Source: Synergistaceae bacterium
Lineage (GTDB): Bacteria > Synergistota > Synergistia > Synergistales > Aminobacteriaceae
Direction: 5' to 3'
DNA length: 32,361 nt
NCBI GenBank assembly: GCA_017443945.1
Contig: JAFSXS010000095.1
Location: 1-32,361, forward strand
Each line of letters starts with the position of its first letter. Position 1 is the stretch's first letter. The notes beneath the pieces were generated by a model. The model was not told the DNA's origin and made no database searches. It worked only from the letters and a program-made list of their open reading frames with translations. The translations under genes and the position numbers were made by a program. Of the stretch, positions 15,935 through 25,411 are shown piece by piece.

Positions 15935-15943
15935 TGCTATAAT
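15935..15943 (+). promoter_or_regulatory. Extended -10 promoter of lipoprotein gene 2
   Basis: TGC-TATAAT identical to that of gene 1, in the same T7-GTG context. Its upstream side lies inside the preceding terminator, so a -35 contact is unlikely to matter and the extended -10 should be the main determinant. Confidence 0.75.
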
Positions 15944-15999
15944 CCCGAATCATGATTTACAAGATTTTATCAAATACTAAGAAAGAGGCTTAAATTTTC

Positions 16000-18789
16000 A
16001 TGAAGTCATTTAATCGTAAGTTATTAGCTTTCTGTTCTGTTGCTGCATTATTATTTATTGCAGTTATTAGCGGAGGCTGCGGCGGCAGTTCATCAACTCC
16101 CGGAAGTACTTCTGTTGATCTTAACACAGTTCTTGCGGGCGGCTGGAGAATGGACACGAGCGCAAAAAATTTTGTATCAGCTGACATATACAACACACCG
16201 GTTGAATTAATTTTCAGGGAGTTTGCGGCGAAATTCTCATCAGTTGACGTAGGAACAATAGGCGGCACAGCATATTTCGAGGCTGTTGCGGTTATTTCCG
16301 GTGAGCGCGTTGTTCTTCCTTTCATTCTTGATCCTGTAAGCGTAGACGTTGCAGAATCAGTATTAAATAATAACACATGGTACATATCTAATACACCTCT
16401 TGATTTTGCTTATACACTGGAACTCGATAACTCAACTTCAACGCCTAAAATTAGATTATCGGGATTTGTTGATTTAGTCGGCGATGGTAATTATTGGTCA
16501 TATCTTGATGTAACGCTCTCAAAAGTTACGGACACTACACCGACAAACGAGAAAATGAACGCACTTATTGACGGAACATGGCAGACTCCAGTAACTGAGG
16601 GAACATTTACCGGCGGCGGATTTGTTTTCGTGAGCGGAGATACTGCAGAAGCCCTGCTTATGGATGGAATGACTCCTATTGATGCAGTATTCACAAATCT
16701 TAGATTCGATTACACAGATTTTGCGAGTGAAACATCAGAAGTAACTAACACGTCGTTATTTGCCTTCCTTAGCAATGATAATGAATGGGCAGATACAAAC
16801 GAGACTGAAGATCCCGTAATGCTCATATTTAACGATGAATACGTAGAAATCACACGTCTTTTCGGGAATATCTATAAGATTGTATACGACGATTACGACT
16901 CGGAAGATTATAATTCTGATTTCACGGATTCAAAAGCTGTTCTCATGATTGACGATAACGAGAAGCGGGCATATTTAATCAGCAGCTATATTAATTACGG
17001 CGAGGACTCATCATACACGGAGATTCGCACAGTTCACGCACTAGAGAAAAAGCCGGAGGATAGCATATACACTGTAGCAAGCCAGGACGGCACAATTTGG
17101 GATACAACAAGCACCGCTTCAGCAACAGTAAAAATTCTTGACACTTCAACGGGTGAAGAGACTGCTCCGATCGATATTGACAAAATCGAAATTATATTTG
17201 CTAATTATGACGCTGATAGCACCTCGTTAGATCTTAAAGTTATGGTCAACTATTACACGAGCGAATCGACCGAACTCAAGACAATGAGTATTGACCTTGC
17301 TATAGATGAAGTAATGGAATTAGGCTATAACACTTGGTACGGTATGGCATCATACGGAGACTTCACAATGACATTTATCAGCGGGGATTTAGCGATAATC
17401 GCAGTTAATTTCGAGCTTCCAAATACGAATTATTATGTCAGTTGTGCAGCGTTTATAAAACTTGTCGGCAATATGGAAAACGGTTTCTTCAGCGGTGCAT
17501 GGACTAGCACGAGTTCTGACGCAAAAGTATTTATTACGAGTCCCGGTTGGGCTGACGAAGTAACATTATCGACTTTCGGCGCATATTTCTCGTCAGTTGA
17601 CATTGAAGCAGGCACGGCTAAATTCTCGGCGTTCACGGTATTAAGCAGTGATTTATTCCTGATCCCTGTAGTATTCGATAATGAAAGTGTTTCTGTTGAC
17701 GCAGGTGCTGCAGAAGACGAATATATTGTAACGTCTCCGCACGGTTCATTTACAGTCACGAGAAATACCAGCGATCCCGATAAAATAAATATTAACGGCA
17801 GCTTTGATTTTGATCTCGGCTTAACAGTGAGCATTGATGCTGCAGCCAGTAAAATCCGGCCTAATGAGAAACTCGATTTTGACTCTATCATGAAGACAAG
17901 CACGTGGCAGACTACACCTTTAGACGCTAAATCCGGCGGTTTTGCAATCATCGGCAGCTCGTCATCACAAATGATTTATCCCGGAATAAATTATAAGACT
18001 TTTGCGTCATTAGCATTTAACGGAGACAGCACAGATGCTACAGTTTCCGGCTTTGGCACTATGGGATTATCGAGCTTTGATCTTGCTTCACGTGAATGGG
18101 TTGATAATGGGTATATGCTGCCCGTAACTCTTACAAAGGAATCTATAAATGTTGATAATATTTTCGGCAATTATTACAGATTCAGTTTTGAGAGCGGAGA
18201 CTCTGATCTCAAAGGAGTATTTATCCTAGAGAGTGAATCAACTGCGCGAATGATTTTATTTGCTGACAGCGGAAGTAGTACGGCAATAACAAAGCTTTAT
18301 ACGGTCTTCTATCTCAATAAAATAACTGAGAGCAGCACGACAATTGACTTGACAGCATTTAACAATACTTCATGGGATGTTACACAGGCCGGCGGTGTAG
18401 CTGTTTTACCGGACGGGAATATTTTGCAGATTACTAATGCAAGCCCCAATGCTCATCAAGTAAGGCTGACTAATTTTGAAGTACGATTTACGAGTGCTGA
18501 TCTAACGACACAAACATTTGCTTTTTCTGCCTCTGCAGATGTTGAGATACCTGCATATCATGGTACGGACAAGAGCTCAGTTATATTTGAGAATAAAATT
18601 GTAACTGTTGAAAAACTCGGTGATTATATGTGGCTCGGTACAGAGGGCAATAATGAATTTATCTTGACAATAAGCGCAGGACAATTAAACCGGGCAGCAA
18701 TAGCAGGAGCTCTTAATTTCACCTCTCCTAATAATGCCAACTTCAATGTTGCGGCCTCGATATTGTTAGACTTACTGTTAAAGCAATAA
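16000..18789 (+). CDS. Large repeat-containing lipoprotein, paralog 2
   Basis: A 929-residue paralog of the upstream protein. The signal peptide (to ISGG, Cys27) is identical except for one residue. The same two halves with three blocks each can be traced: A at 47 and 499, B at TWQ 193 and 635, C at 367 and 791. The second half is closest to paralog 1, with stretches such as LSSDLFLIPVVFDN, SGFGTMG, GVFILESEST and VLPDGNILQITNASP retained. The first half has diverged more and is rich in Asp/Tyr/Ser around 295-320. AAGAGG precedes the ATG, and an independent terminator follows. Both copies have intact frames, so both are probably expressed. Function is unknown; a surface or periplasmic role is inferred from the lipobox. 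Confidence 0.85.
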   Translation: MKSFNRKLLAFCSVAALLFIAVISGGCGGSSSTPGSTSVDLNTVLAGGWRMDTSAKNFVSADIYNTPVELIFREFAAKFSSVDVGTIGGTAYFEAVAVISGERVVLPFILDPVSVDVAESVLNNNTWYISNTPLDFAYTLELDNSTSTPKIRLSGFVDLVGDGNYWSYLDVTLSKVTDTTPTNEKMNALIDGTWQTPVTEGTFTGGGFVFVSGDTAEALLMDGMTPIDAVFTNLRFDYTDFASETSEVTNTSLFAFLSNDNEWADTNETEDPVMLIFNDEYVEITRLFGNIYKIVYDDYDSEDYNSDFTDSKAVLMIDDNEKRAYLISSYINYGEDSSYTEIRTVHALEKKPEDSIYTVASQDGTIWDTTSTASATVKILDTSTGEETAPIDIDKIEIIFANYDADSTSLDLKVMVNYYTSESTELKTMSIDLAIDEVMELGYNTWYGMASYGDFTMTFISGDLAIIAVNFELPNTNYYVSCAAFIKLVGNMENGFFSGAWTSTSSDAKVFITSPGWADEVTLSTFGAYFSSVDIEAGTAKFSAFTVLSSDLFLIPVVFDNESVSVDAGAAEDEYIVTSPHGSFTVTRNTSDPDKININGSFDFDLGLTVSIDAAASKIRPNEKLDFDSIMKTSTWQTTPLDAKSGGFAIIGSSSSQMIYPGINYKTFASLAFNGDSTDATVSGFGTMGLSSFDLASREWVDNGYMLPVTLTKESINVDNIFGNYYRFSFESGDSDLKGVFILESESTARMILFADSGSSTAITKLYTVFYLNKITESSTTIDLTAFNNTSWDVTQAGGVAVLPDGNILQITNASPNAHQVRLTNFEVRFTSADLTTQTFAFSASADVEIPAYHGTDKSSVIFENKIVTVEKLGDYMWLGTEGNNEFILTISAGQLNRAAIAGALNFTSPNNANFNVAASILLDLLLKQ

Positions 18790-18812
18790 CCGAACATGAA
18801 ATAATAATTTCG

Positions 18813-18852
18813 CAGTCAGGGAGAAAAGTTTAACTCTCTGGCTGTTTTCTTT
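18813..18852 (+). terminator. Intrinsic terminator of lipoprotein gene 2
   Basis: An 11-bp stem (18813-18823 with 18834-18844, two G-U pairs), then TTTTCTTT. It is recognisably related to the terminator at 15899-15933, so the terminator was part of the duplicated unit. Confidence 0.88.
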
Positions 18853-18853
18853 G

Positions 18854-18862
18854 TGATAAAAT
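18854..18862 (+). promoter_or_regulatory. Extended -10 promoter of the PAP2 phosphatase gene
   Basis: TGA-TAAAAT right after the terminator T tract. It resembles a degenerate copy of the two lipoprotein promoters (TTTGTG then TATAAT), perhaps the trace of a third unit boundary. The leader would be about 33 nt, with TAAGGAG before the ATG. Confidence 0.45.
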
Positions 18863-18901
18863 ATTTTCTCGCAATATATTTATAGTTAAGGAGCTTTATT
18901 T

Positions 18902-19867
18902 ATGGATATTACTTGTTTATTATGGCTGCAAGACTTGAGAAACGTAATCAATAGTGATGCATTAATTGATTTCATCACAGTGTTTTCATTTTTTGCGGTC
19001 TCATGGGTTGTAATGATCCCTGTTTTAGTTTACTGGTGCATTAACAAGAAGAACGGATTATTTCTCTATGTGTCATACTGCACGAGCTGGTTTATTAACG
19101 GTCTTATAAAATTAACGGTCTGTGCATATCGTCCGTGGATAAGGGATTCGCGAATCATTCCTGCGGGCGGTGAAATAACAATGAAGACTGCGGGCGGTTA
19201 TTCATTTCCGAGCGGCCACACAATGCAGTCATCGCCTATTTACGGGGGACTCGCTGTATTATGCCGTAAGAGTGCCGCAATATTTTCATGTTTCTTAGTG
19301 CTTGTAATTCTTGCAACGGCTTTATCGCGCATTTATCTGGGAGTTCATACGCCTCAAGATGTAGTAGTCGGGACAGTCTGCGGCCTTTGTTCGGTCTGGG
19401 TAGCTGCAAAAATTATTGCTTATTGCAGTGCACACCCTGAGAGAGAAAATATTTTCCTGCTGATCGGTCTTATATTGAGCTTTGCTTCTGTGTATTATAT
19501 TACTCACAAGTCTTATCCGATGGATTACGTTGACGGCAAATTATTAGTTGATCCTGCAAAAATGATGAATGACACATTTTTAGCTAATGGAATGCTTGCG
19601 GGCTTTGTTGTCGGGCGGTTCATTGAGAAAACGTTTGTAAAATTTGACTCGACAGGCTTTAATTTCGTTGGTCTGTTAGTTGCGTTTATTGGATTTATAC
19701 CGCTTTATTTTATCAGGATGAGCATTTGCAGCGTATATAGTTTTATTACAGTGCCGTTATATGGTGCGCTCGGTTCACACTGGGGACACTTTGCGATAGG
19801 TTTTATTGAATTTTTCTATACAGTTGCATTGTGGCCAATAGTGATTAAATTATTTACCCGCAAATAA
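18902..19867 (+). CDS. PAP2-family membrane phosphatase
   Basis: A 321-residue polytopic membrane protein. The three phosphatase motifs are complete: K70-x6-R77-P78 (KLTVCAYRP), PSGH at 103-106 (SFPSGHTMQ) and SRIYLGVHTPQD (142-153, with catalytic His149 and Asp153). These enzymes hydrolyse lipid phosphates such as undecaprenyl pyrophosphate or phosphatidic acid on the outer face of the inner membrane. About eight hydrophobic segments are visible; after the catalytic core there are extra helices (about 165-320), making it longer than minimal PAP2 proteins. It has its own promoter and terminator, so it looks monocistronic. The lipid substrate is not known; undecaprenyl-PP recycling is one possibility. 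Confidence 0.9.
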   Translation: MDITCLLWLQDLRNVINSDALIDFITVFSFFAVSWVVMIPVLVYWCINKKNGLFLYVSYCTSWFINGLIKLTVCAYRPWIRDSRIIPAGGEITMKTAGGYSFPSGHTMQSSPIYGGLAVLCRKSAAIFSCFLVLVILATALSRIYLGVHTPQDVVVGTVCGLCSVWVAAKIIAYCSAHPERENIFLLIGLILSFASVYYITHKSYPMDYVDGKLLVDPAKMMNDTFLANGMLAGFVVGRFIEKTFVKFDSTGFNFVGLLVAFIGFIPLYFIRMSICSVYSFITVPLYGALGSHWGHFAIGFIEFFYTVALWPIVIKLFTRK

Positions 19868-19890
19868 ATTTATTATTACGTGAAAGAAAG

Positions 19891-19928
19891 AAGCCTCGTG
19901 CATGATTTATTTCGTGTATGAGGCTTTT
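19891..19928 (+). terminator. Intrinsic terminator after the PAP2 phosphatase gene
   Basis: A 14-bp stem (19891-19904 with 19913-19926, four G-U pairs) around an 8-nt loop, ending in CTTTTATT. A strong hairpin with a modest T tract. Confidence 0.88.
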
Positions 19929-20125
19929 ATTGTGCATAGCAGTAAAAAATTTTAATATTTTCACTCTGCAAAAAAATTTTTCTCTGTGAGTCTTTATTAT
20001 TACGCGAACGATTAAATATTTTAGTATTGGTAAAAGTATTAGTAAAAATTTATTCTTTGTGATTAATGCCTGAAAGATTTAGATTATTATAGCATGAAAA
20101 TTTTTATTCCTCGATGAGCTTATTA

Positions 20126-20131
20126 TATAAT
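20126..20131 (+). promoter_or_regulatory. Possible -10 box for the LRR protein gene
   Basis: TATAAT about 45 nt before the GTG start. No convincing -35 hexamer is visible. Confidence 0.35.
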
Positions 20132-20175
20132 TTATTAACTTCATGTGCATAAATTTATAAAAGGGGGTATTTTGC

Positions 20176-23100
20176 GTGAACACGAAAAAATTTTTGGTGC
20201 TATTAGTGTGCGCATTTATATTTTTCGCGGAAAATTTATCGTATGCGGATACAATTATTGTTCCTGCGCCGTATTATGATGATATTAATTATTATCGTCA
20301 AAATTATTCTGCTCATGATAAATCGAGTGACTGTTTTCACTTTGTCCAGGCAGTATTAAGAGATGAAGGCAGGACATTGCCAGGCGGATCTGTAGTTAAT
20401 AATAAACCTTATTTCAGCGGCTTGACTGCTTATGATTCGTGCTGGTCTTCGTCGGGACTGACAAATAATGCAGATTTACGTGAGACTCTCAAGAAGAAAT
20501 TTTTTAACGCTAAAATCGGAGACGTTGTCCAAATGTATTGGAATACCGGCGGAGGATATTCTTCAACCCAGCACACAGCAATAATCGCAGAAGTAACTGA
20601 TGACGGCGTTTATTTCCTTCAGTCAGGATTTCAGCAGAAAGAACTATATCGAAAAAATGCAGATAATCAATACATACAAGGCTATATCGGGAGAAATTTT
20701 TTCTCATGGGAGACTCTTGCGCGTTGTTATGCTAATGCGGGCGCAAATGGAGGTGTCAGCTTCTACAGATTTCCGGGACCGCCTGTTAACGGTTTTGATT
20801 TAGGTCAATGTCTGCAGGTTATTCCCATGCCTGCAAAAGTAAATACTCATTATTACGGCGAAACTGTGTTTGACTGCTGGTCAGTAAGGTCTGAGATGGT
20901 AACTTGGACTCTTACTTCCGGAACTTTGCCGGACGGATGCACTATTTCAAATGTAAGATGGGAATGTGTGAAGGACAGTGCAATTGGTTATCTAGTATTT
21001 GATTTCACACCTTCAAGAGCGGGAAAATATGTATTTACATTTACGGGAAATTCTCTCGACTGGGTTCACGACAGATTATTATATTACGAATTTATTGTAG
21101 AAGAAGCTCCGCAACCTGACAATAACGCACCCAGACGCGACTCTAACGGCAATGTAACATTTGAGAGATCAAAAACGGATTCCAATTTCTGGACGGAGTT
21201 GCTGAACAAGTTTAACAGTTTTCATTTATTCAGCAGCAAATATGATAGTGATGAGCTCGTGTTTACGCCTGAAATGATAGCGCAGATTAAAGAATTTAAT
21301 TTATCGGGCAAAAGTATTTCGAGTCTCGTCGGGATAAATTACTTCACCGCGCTGGAAAAATTAAATTGTTCAGGAAATAATCTCACGACTCTTAACGTAA
21401 CGGGCTGTAAAAATCTCATTGAGCTTAACTGCTCAGGAAATAATTTAACAAATTTGAACGTAAACGGCTGCACAAAACTTGAGACTATAGGTTGCAATTT
21501 CAACCAAATAACCGGCGTTCTTGACGTGAGCGGATGCACAAACCTGAAAACTTTTTACTGCAGCTTTAACGAGCTTCAATGGCTTAATATGTCGGGCTGT
21601 GTGAATCTCGAATATCTTGACTGTTCGAACAACAATTTTGAATCTTTAAGCGTGAGGGATTATCCCAAGTTAAAGACTCTTTATTACGGTTCGCCTAACT
21701 TGAAGACTCTCAATGTAATAAATTGTACTGCCCTTACAGAGTTAATAGGAGAATTTAGCAATCTTACTACACTGAATCTCAGCGGGTGCAGCTCTCTTGC
21801 AGAATTTCTACTTACGTCTTATCCGTCAGTAGAAAAACTTGACATCAGCGGAACTGCAATATCTGGGATCGGCACTTATTACCTTTATGATTTTCCAAAT
21901 TTAAAAGAGTTTACCGCATGTAATTGTCCTAATCTCACTTATATAGATCTAAGCTATAAAAATTTAACTCGTATTGATGTGAGCGGAAGTACAAATATTG
22001 AATATCTCAACTGTCAAGGCTGTAGTCAGCTTAAAAAATTATTAGTCGAAAATTGCAGCGAACTCACTTATATTTATGCCGAGAACAATAATTTGACGTA
22101 TCTTGATGTCAGTAAATGCCCGAAAATAGAGTATATTCGTTGCGACTCTGACAAGACACAAATTATTTGCGCTGATGGTTATATTCCGATTGATTATGTT
22201 CATTTTCCCGATGCTAATTTCAGAGATTGTATACTTGACGATGTCGCGGGAAACTGCTTGTTAAATACTAACATGTATAATCTAACAAACATTAATGTAT
22301 CAAGCAGAGATATAGCAGATTTGACAGGCATTGAATATTTAACAGAGCTGCAAGCTTTAACATGTCATGAGAACAAGCTCACAAAATTAGACTTGAGCAA
22401 GAATCCTAAATTAAAGTGGCTTGACTGCGCAGTAAATTCAATCACTGAACTAAATATAACCGACTGTAATGCATTAACTTATATTAACTGTGCTGGCAAT
22501 CAAATTACAAAATTAAATCTTGATAACTGCCCTGAACTTGTCGACCTGAATTGCGACATGAATCTTTTAACGAGTCTCAACGTCAGCACGTGCCGTTATT
22601 TAAAGTGGCTTCATTGCCATGATAATAACATTGCTTCATTAAACTTGGCGAATAATTCGGCGTTGAAAAATTTAGACTGCTCCCATAACCAATTGGCGAG
22701 TCTGAATCTCAATAACTGCCCTGAGCTTGAAGATTTGTCATGCAGTGGGAACAAATTAACACAGTTAGATTTAAGTTCGTGCAAAAATTTAACCGAGCTT
22801 TATTGCTCCGATAATTCTTTAACGCGCTTAGACTTGAGCAACCTCACGAAATTAACGCAGCTTCATTGCCACGACTGCCAGATTGAAGAATTGCGGCTAG
22901 ATAATTGCAGCTCACTTGAAGGTATTTATTGCGGGGGGAACAAATTAACCCGTCTTGATGTCAGCAAATGCTCATTTTTAGAATATCTTCTATGCGATAA
23001 TGACAAAGTAGAAATTATTTGCGCTGACGGAGATTTGCCGATTGATTATATTCATTTTCCCGATAAAAGTTTCAGATATAGTATACTTTTGTATAGGCAC

Positions 23101-25383
23101 AATTCAGGCCATATTATTCGCAAGGCCGATGTTGACGTAACAAAAATTACAGAATTGTATCTTTCATACTATGATATTGAAGACTTAACCGGAATTGAAT
23201 ATTTTAGCGGGCTTAAAACTTTATATGCTGACAATAATAAGCTGACAAAGCTGGATTTAAGCAAAAATAAAGCATTGACACAAATTAGCTGCAATCATAA
23301 TCAAATCACAGAAATAAATTTAGCGTCCTGCACCGAACTTGTAAAAGTAGAATTTTTCAACAATCCATTAACACGGCTCGATTTAAGCACCCTCACGAAA
23401 TTAGCTGACTTAGATATAGGAAATGTTGATAAATTGACGTATTTAAACGTAAGCAACACTGCATTGAGAAATCTTATTTGCACAAATAGCAGTCTTACGG
23501 AATTAAGAGTCAATAATTGCTCGAAACTTGTATTTCTTGAATGTACCGGCAATAAATTAACGCAAATTTACGCGGTCAACTGCCCAAATTTAACAGATTC
23601 TGCTATATATTGCGATCCAGGAGTAAAAATTATCCGCGATTCTTCCAGCCCTGTAAAAATTGTTACTAATAATATAACCAATGCGCAAATTAATAAATCT
23701 TACTCGTTCCAGCTAAAAGCGTCAGGCACAGGCAATATAACATGGCAGATAAAATCGGGTTCACTTCCTGAAGGCTTGAATCTCAGCAAGTCAGGACTCA
23801 TAAGCGGCAAACCGTCAAAGGCAGGAAATTATAAATTTACTGTTACAGCCTCAAACGGTAATGAATCAGACTCTAAAGAATTTACAATAATAGTTACAGC
23901 GTCGGGAACTTCACTCGAAATCACAACAGAGACTCTCAAGGCCGGCACTCATGGGAAAAATTACAGCTCAACCGTCAAAGCTAAGGGCGCAAATAACTTC
24001 ACAGCGTCGGGACTCCCTGAAGGCTTGAATATTAATTCAACAACGGGCAAAATTTCGGGCAAACCTTCAGAGTACGGCAAATTTAACGTGATAATAACGG
24101 CTTCTAATGCTAATGACTCGACTCAAAAAAGTTTTTCGCTCGTAATAAAACCTGTCGCGCCGAAAATTTCCGCAAAAATATCAACAGGCCGAGTCTATGA
24201 AGAATATTCAACAGTTCTGACAATTTCTAAAGGTTCGAATCCAGTCAAATGGAGCGTTGATTATTTACCGGAAGGCTTGACTCTTAACTCTGAGACAGGG
24301 AAAATTTCGGGAAAACCGACTCAATTTTTCAAGGGCAAAATAAATGTTACAGCCTCAAACGATGCAGGAATCGCAAATAAATCAATGACTCTAAAAATTG
24401 ACGCAGACAAGCCCGCGATAACTTCAATTACTCATGACGGAAGATCAGCAGCCGTAAAAGGTCAAAGCTATTCGCTTACTTGCACAGGAACAGGGACAAA
24501 GCCTTTAACATGGTCATTTACAGGACTCCCTGAAGGCATGACAGGAGACTCAAGCACCGGCAAAATTTCAGGAACACCGGCAGAGTCAGGAAAATTCAAA
24601 ATTTCTGTTGAGCTAACAAATATGACCGGCAAAATTAAGCGCAAAAAATATACTTTGACCGTGTATAATCCTCCTGCAATTACAACTGAAAATTTACCCG
24701 ACGCAACGTATAACAATTCTTATAAATTCTCACTCACAGCAACGGGCGATAAAAAAATTCAGTGGCGCGCAGAAGGACTCCCAACCGGGTTAAAAATTTC
24801 GAGTTCCGGCAAAATTTCAGGCAAACCAACAGCTAAACCCGGCAATTATGCAATCACAATTACGGCCTACAATGCAAAGATTCCGGATTCTTACTCACAA
24901 CGAGAGACCAGCAAAATTTTTAATCTCGTGATAAATAATAATCCTGACTCGAAGAAGGCTTATAACGAGACTCAGACTCAAGACTCGAACGATTCAACAA
25001 GTGCAAGCGATTCACTTAATGAGCCTGAAAAAATTATTGTCTCACCAGAAAAATTAATAATCGGCCCTGAACGCAATATTTCAACAACAAATATAAATCT
25101 CTCGAACGATTATATAATTGCTGCTGTATTACCTGAGATTCATGTAACAGAAAGCGGACTCTATGAACTTGAAGTCGAACTTGATGAAAATATTAATATC
25201 GGCGAAAAATTAATTTGGTTGGCAATGCCTCAAAATAGCGAGCCTTCAGAAGATGACTTAATCGCAGAATTTTACGACGAGACCGGACAAGAAATTTTTG
25301 CAGTCCCGGAAAATCATTTAATCACAATTTCTGCATGGTTCAATAAGGGGACAATTTACGCGCCCATTATCGCCGTAAAATAG
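20176..25383 (+). CDS. Secreted 1735-residue protein: peptidase-like head, three cysteine-rich LRR modules, five putative-Ig domains
   Basis: GTG start after GGGGG; signal peptide about 1-25 (ending SYADT). Residues 35-200 look like a CHAP/NlpC-P60 cysteine peptidase: SSDCFHFVQAVL (Cys53), IGDVVQMYW and QHTAIIAEV (His133). A beta domain covers about 205-315. From about 359 to 1140 run three leucine-rich modules. Two begin with an ICADG-x-x-PIDY-x-HFPD cap (near 662 and 949), then GIEYLTEL-type entry strands and 21-22-residue repeats of the form L-x-C-x-x-N-x-L-x-x-L-x-L, with a Cys in most repeats. From about 1160 to 1586 are five putative-Ig (He_PIG) domains, each with LPEGL-x5-TG-x-ISGKP. 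A separate domain of about 110 residues ends IYAPIIAVK. Likely a cell-surface adhesin or wall-acting protein; the partner is unknown. Confidence 0.85.
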   Translation: MNTKKFLVLLVCAFIFFAENLSYADTIIVPAPYYDDINYYRQNYSAHDKSSDCFHFVQAVLRDEGRTLPGGSVVNNKPYFSGLTAYDSCWSSSGLTNNADLRETLKKKFFNAKIGDVVQMYWNTGGGYSSTQHTAIIAEVTDDGVYFLQSGFQQKELYRKNADNQYIQGYIGRNFFSWETLARCYANAGANGGVSFYRFPGPPVNGFDLGQCLQVIPMPAKVNTHYYGETVFDCWSVRSEMVTWTLTSGTLPDGCTISNVRWECVKDSAIGYLVFDFTPSRAGKYVFTFTGNSLDWVHDRLLYYEFIVEEAPQPDNNAPRRDSNGNVTFERSKTDSNFWTELLNKFNSFHLFSSKYDSDELVFTPEMIAQIKEFNLSGKSISSLVGINYFTALEKLNCSGNNLTTLNVTGCKNLIELNCSGNNLTNLNVNGCTKLETIGCNFNQITGVLDVSGCTNLKTFYCSFNELQWLNMSGCVNLEYLDCSNNNFESLSVRDYPKLKTLYYGSPNLKTLNVINCTALTELIGEFSNLTTLNLSGCSSLAEFLLTSYPSVEKLDISGTAISGIGTYYLYDFPNLKEFTACNCPNLTYIDLSYKNLTRIDVSGSTNIEYLNCQGCSQLKKLLVENCSELTYIYAENNNLTYLDVSKCPKIEYIRCDSDKTQIICADGYIPIDYVHFPDANFRDCILDDVAGNCLLNTNMYNLTNINVSSRDIADLTGIEYLTELQALTCHENKLTKLDLSKNPKLKWLDCAVNSITELNITDCNALTYINCAGNQITKLNLDNCPELVDLNCDMNLLTSLNVSTCRYLKWLHCHDNNIASLNLANNSALKNLDCSHNQLASLNLNNCPELEDLSCSGNKLTQLDLSSCKNLTELYCSDNSLTRLDLSNLTKLTQLHCHDCQIEELRLDNCSSLEGIYCGGNKLTRLDVSKCSFLEYLLCDNDKVEIICADGDLPIDYIHFPDKSFRYSILLYRHNSGHIIRKADVDVTKITELYLSYYDIEDLTGIEYFSGLKTLYADNNKLTKLDLSKNKALTQISCNHNQITEINLASCTELVKVEFFNNPLTRLDLSTLTKLADLDIGNVDKLTYLNVSNTALRNLICTNSSLTELRVNNCSKLVFLECTGNKLTQIYAVNCPNLTDSAIYCDPGVKIIRDSSSPVKIVTNNITNAQINKSYSFQLKASGTGNITWQIKSGSLPEGLNLSKSGLISGKPSKAGNYKFTVTASNGNESDSKEFTIIVTASGTSLEITTETLKAGTHGKNYSSTVKAKGANNFTASGLPEGLNINSTTGKISGKPSEYGKFNVIITASNANDSTQKSFSLVIKPVAPKISAKISTGRVYEEYSTVLTISKGSNPVKWSVDYLPEGLTLNSETGKISGKPTQFFKGKINVTASNDAGIANKSMTLKIDADKPAITSITHDGRSAAVKGQSYSLTCTGTGTKPLTWSFTGLPEGMTGDSSTGKISGTPAESGKFKISVELTNMTGKIKRKKYTLTVYNPPAITTENLPDATYNNSYKFSLTATGDKKIQWRAEGLPTGLKISSSGKISGKPTAKPGNYAITITAYNAKIPDSYSQRETSKIFNLVINNNPDSKKAYNETQTQDSNDSTSASDSLNEPEKIIVSPEKLIIGPERNISTTNINLSNDYIIAAVLPEIHVTESGLYELEVELDENINIGEKLIWLAMPQNSEPSEDDLIAEFYDETGQEIFAVPENHLITISAWFNKGTIYAPIIAVK

Positions 25384-25411
25384 TATAATTTTTTCAGGAG
25401 GCATTATAAAT

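Larger units (their letters stand above)
13008..18852 (+). repeat. Tandem duplication of a promoter-lipoprotein-terminator unit
   Basis: Two units start at 13008 and 15927 with the same T7 tract and TGTGCTATAAT promoter. Each continues with a nearly identical leader and signal-peptide coding sequence, a gene of about 2.8 kb, and a related GC-rich terminator stem. The T7 of unit 2 is also the T tail of the unit 1 terminator. Identity is very high over the first 155 bp or so, low in the middle of the genes, and high again in patches near the 3' ends (15470-15550 against 18371-18450). Confidence 0.9.
19868..20175 (+). other. AT-rich intergenic region before the LRR protein gene
   Basis: 308 bp containing the PAP2 terminator at the start and a candidate -10 box near 20126. 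The rest is AT-rich, with runs such as AAAATTTT and a near-repeat of GTATTGGTAAAA/GTATTAGTAAAA at about 20024-20048. No gene is visible. Confidence 0.7.

Noticed and set aside
24232-24242. GGTTCGAATCC, a perfect tRNA T-arm-like sequence
   Set aside because: It lies inside the putative-Ig part of the LRR protein gene (coding GSNP) and no acceptor, D or anticodon arms can be drawn around it.
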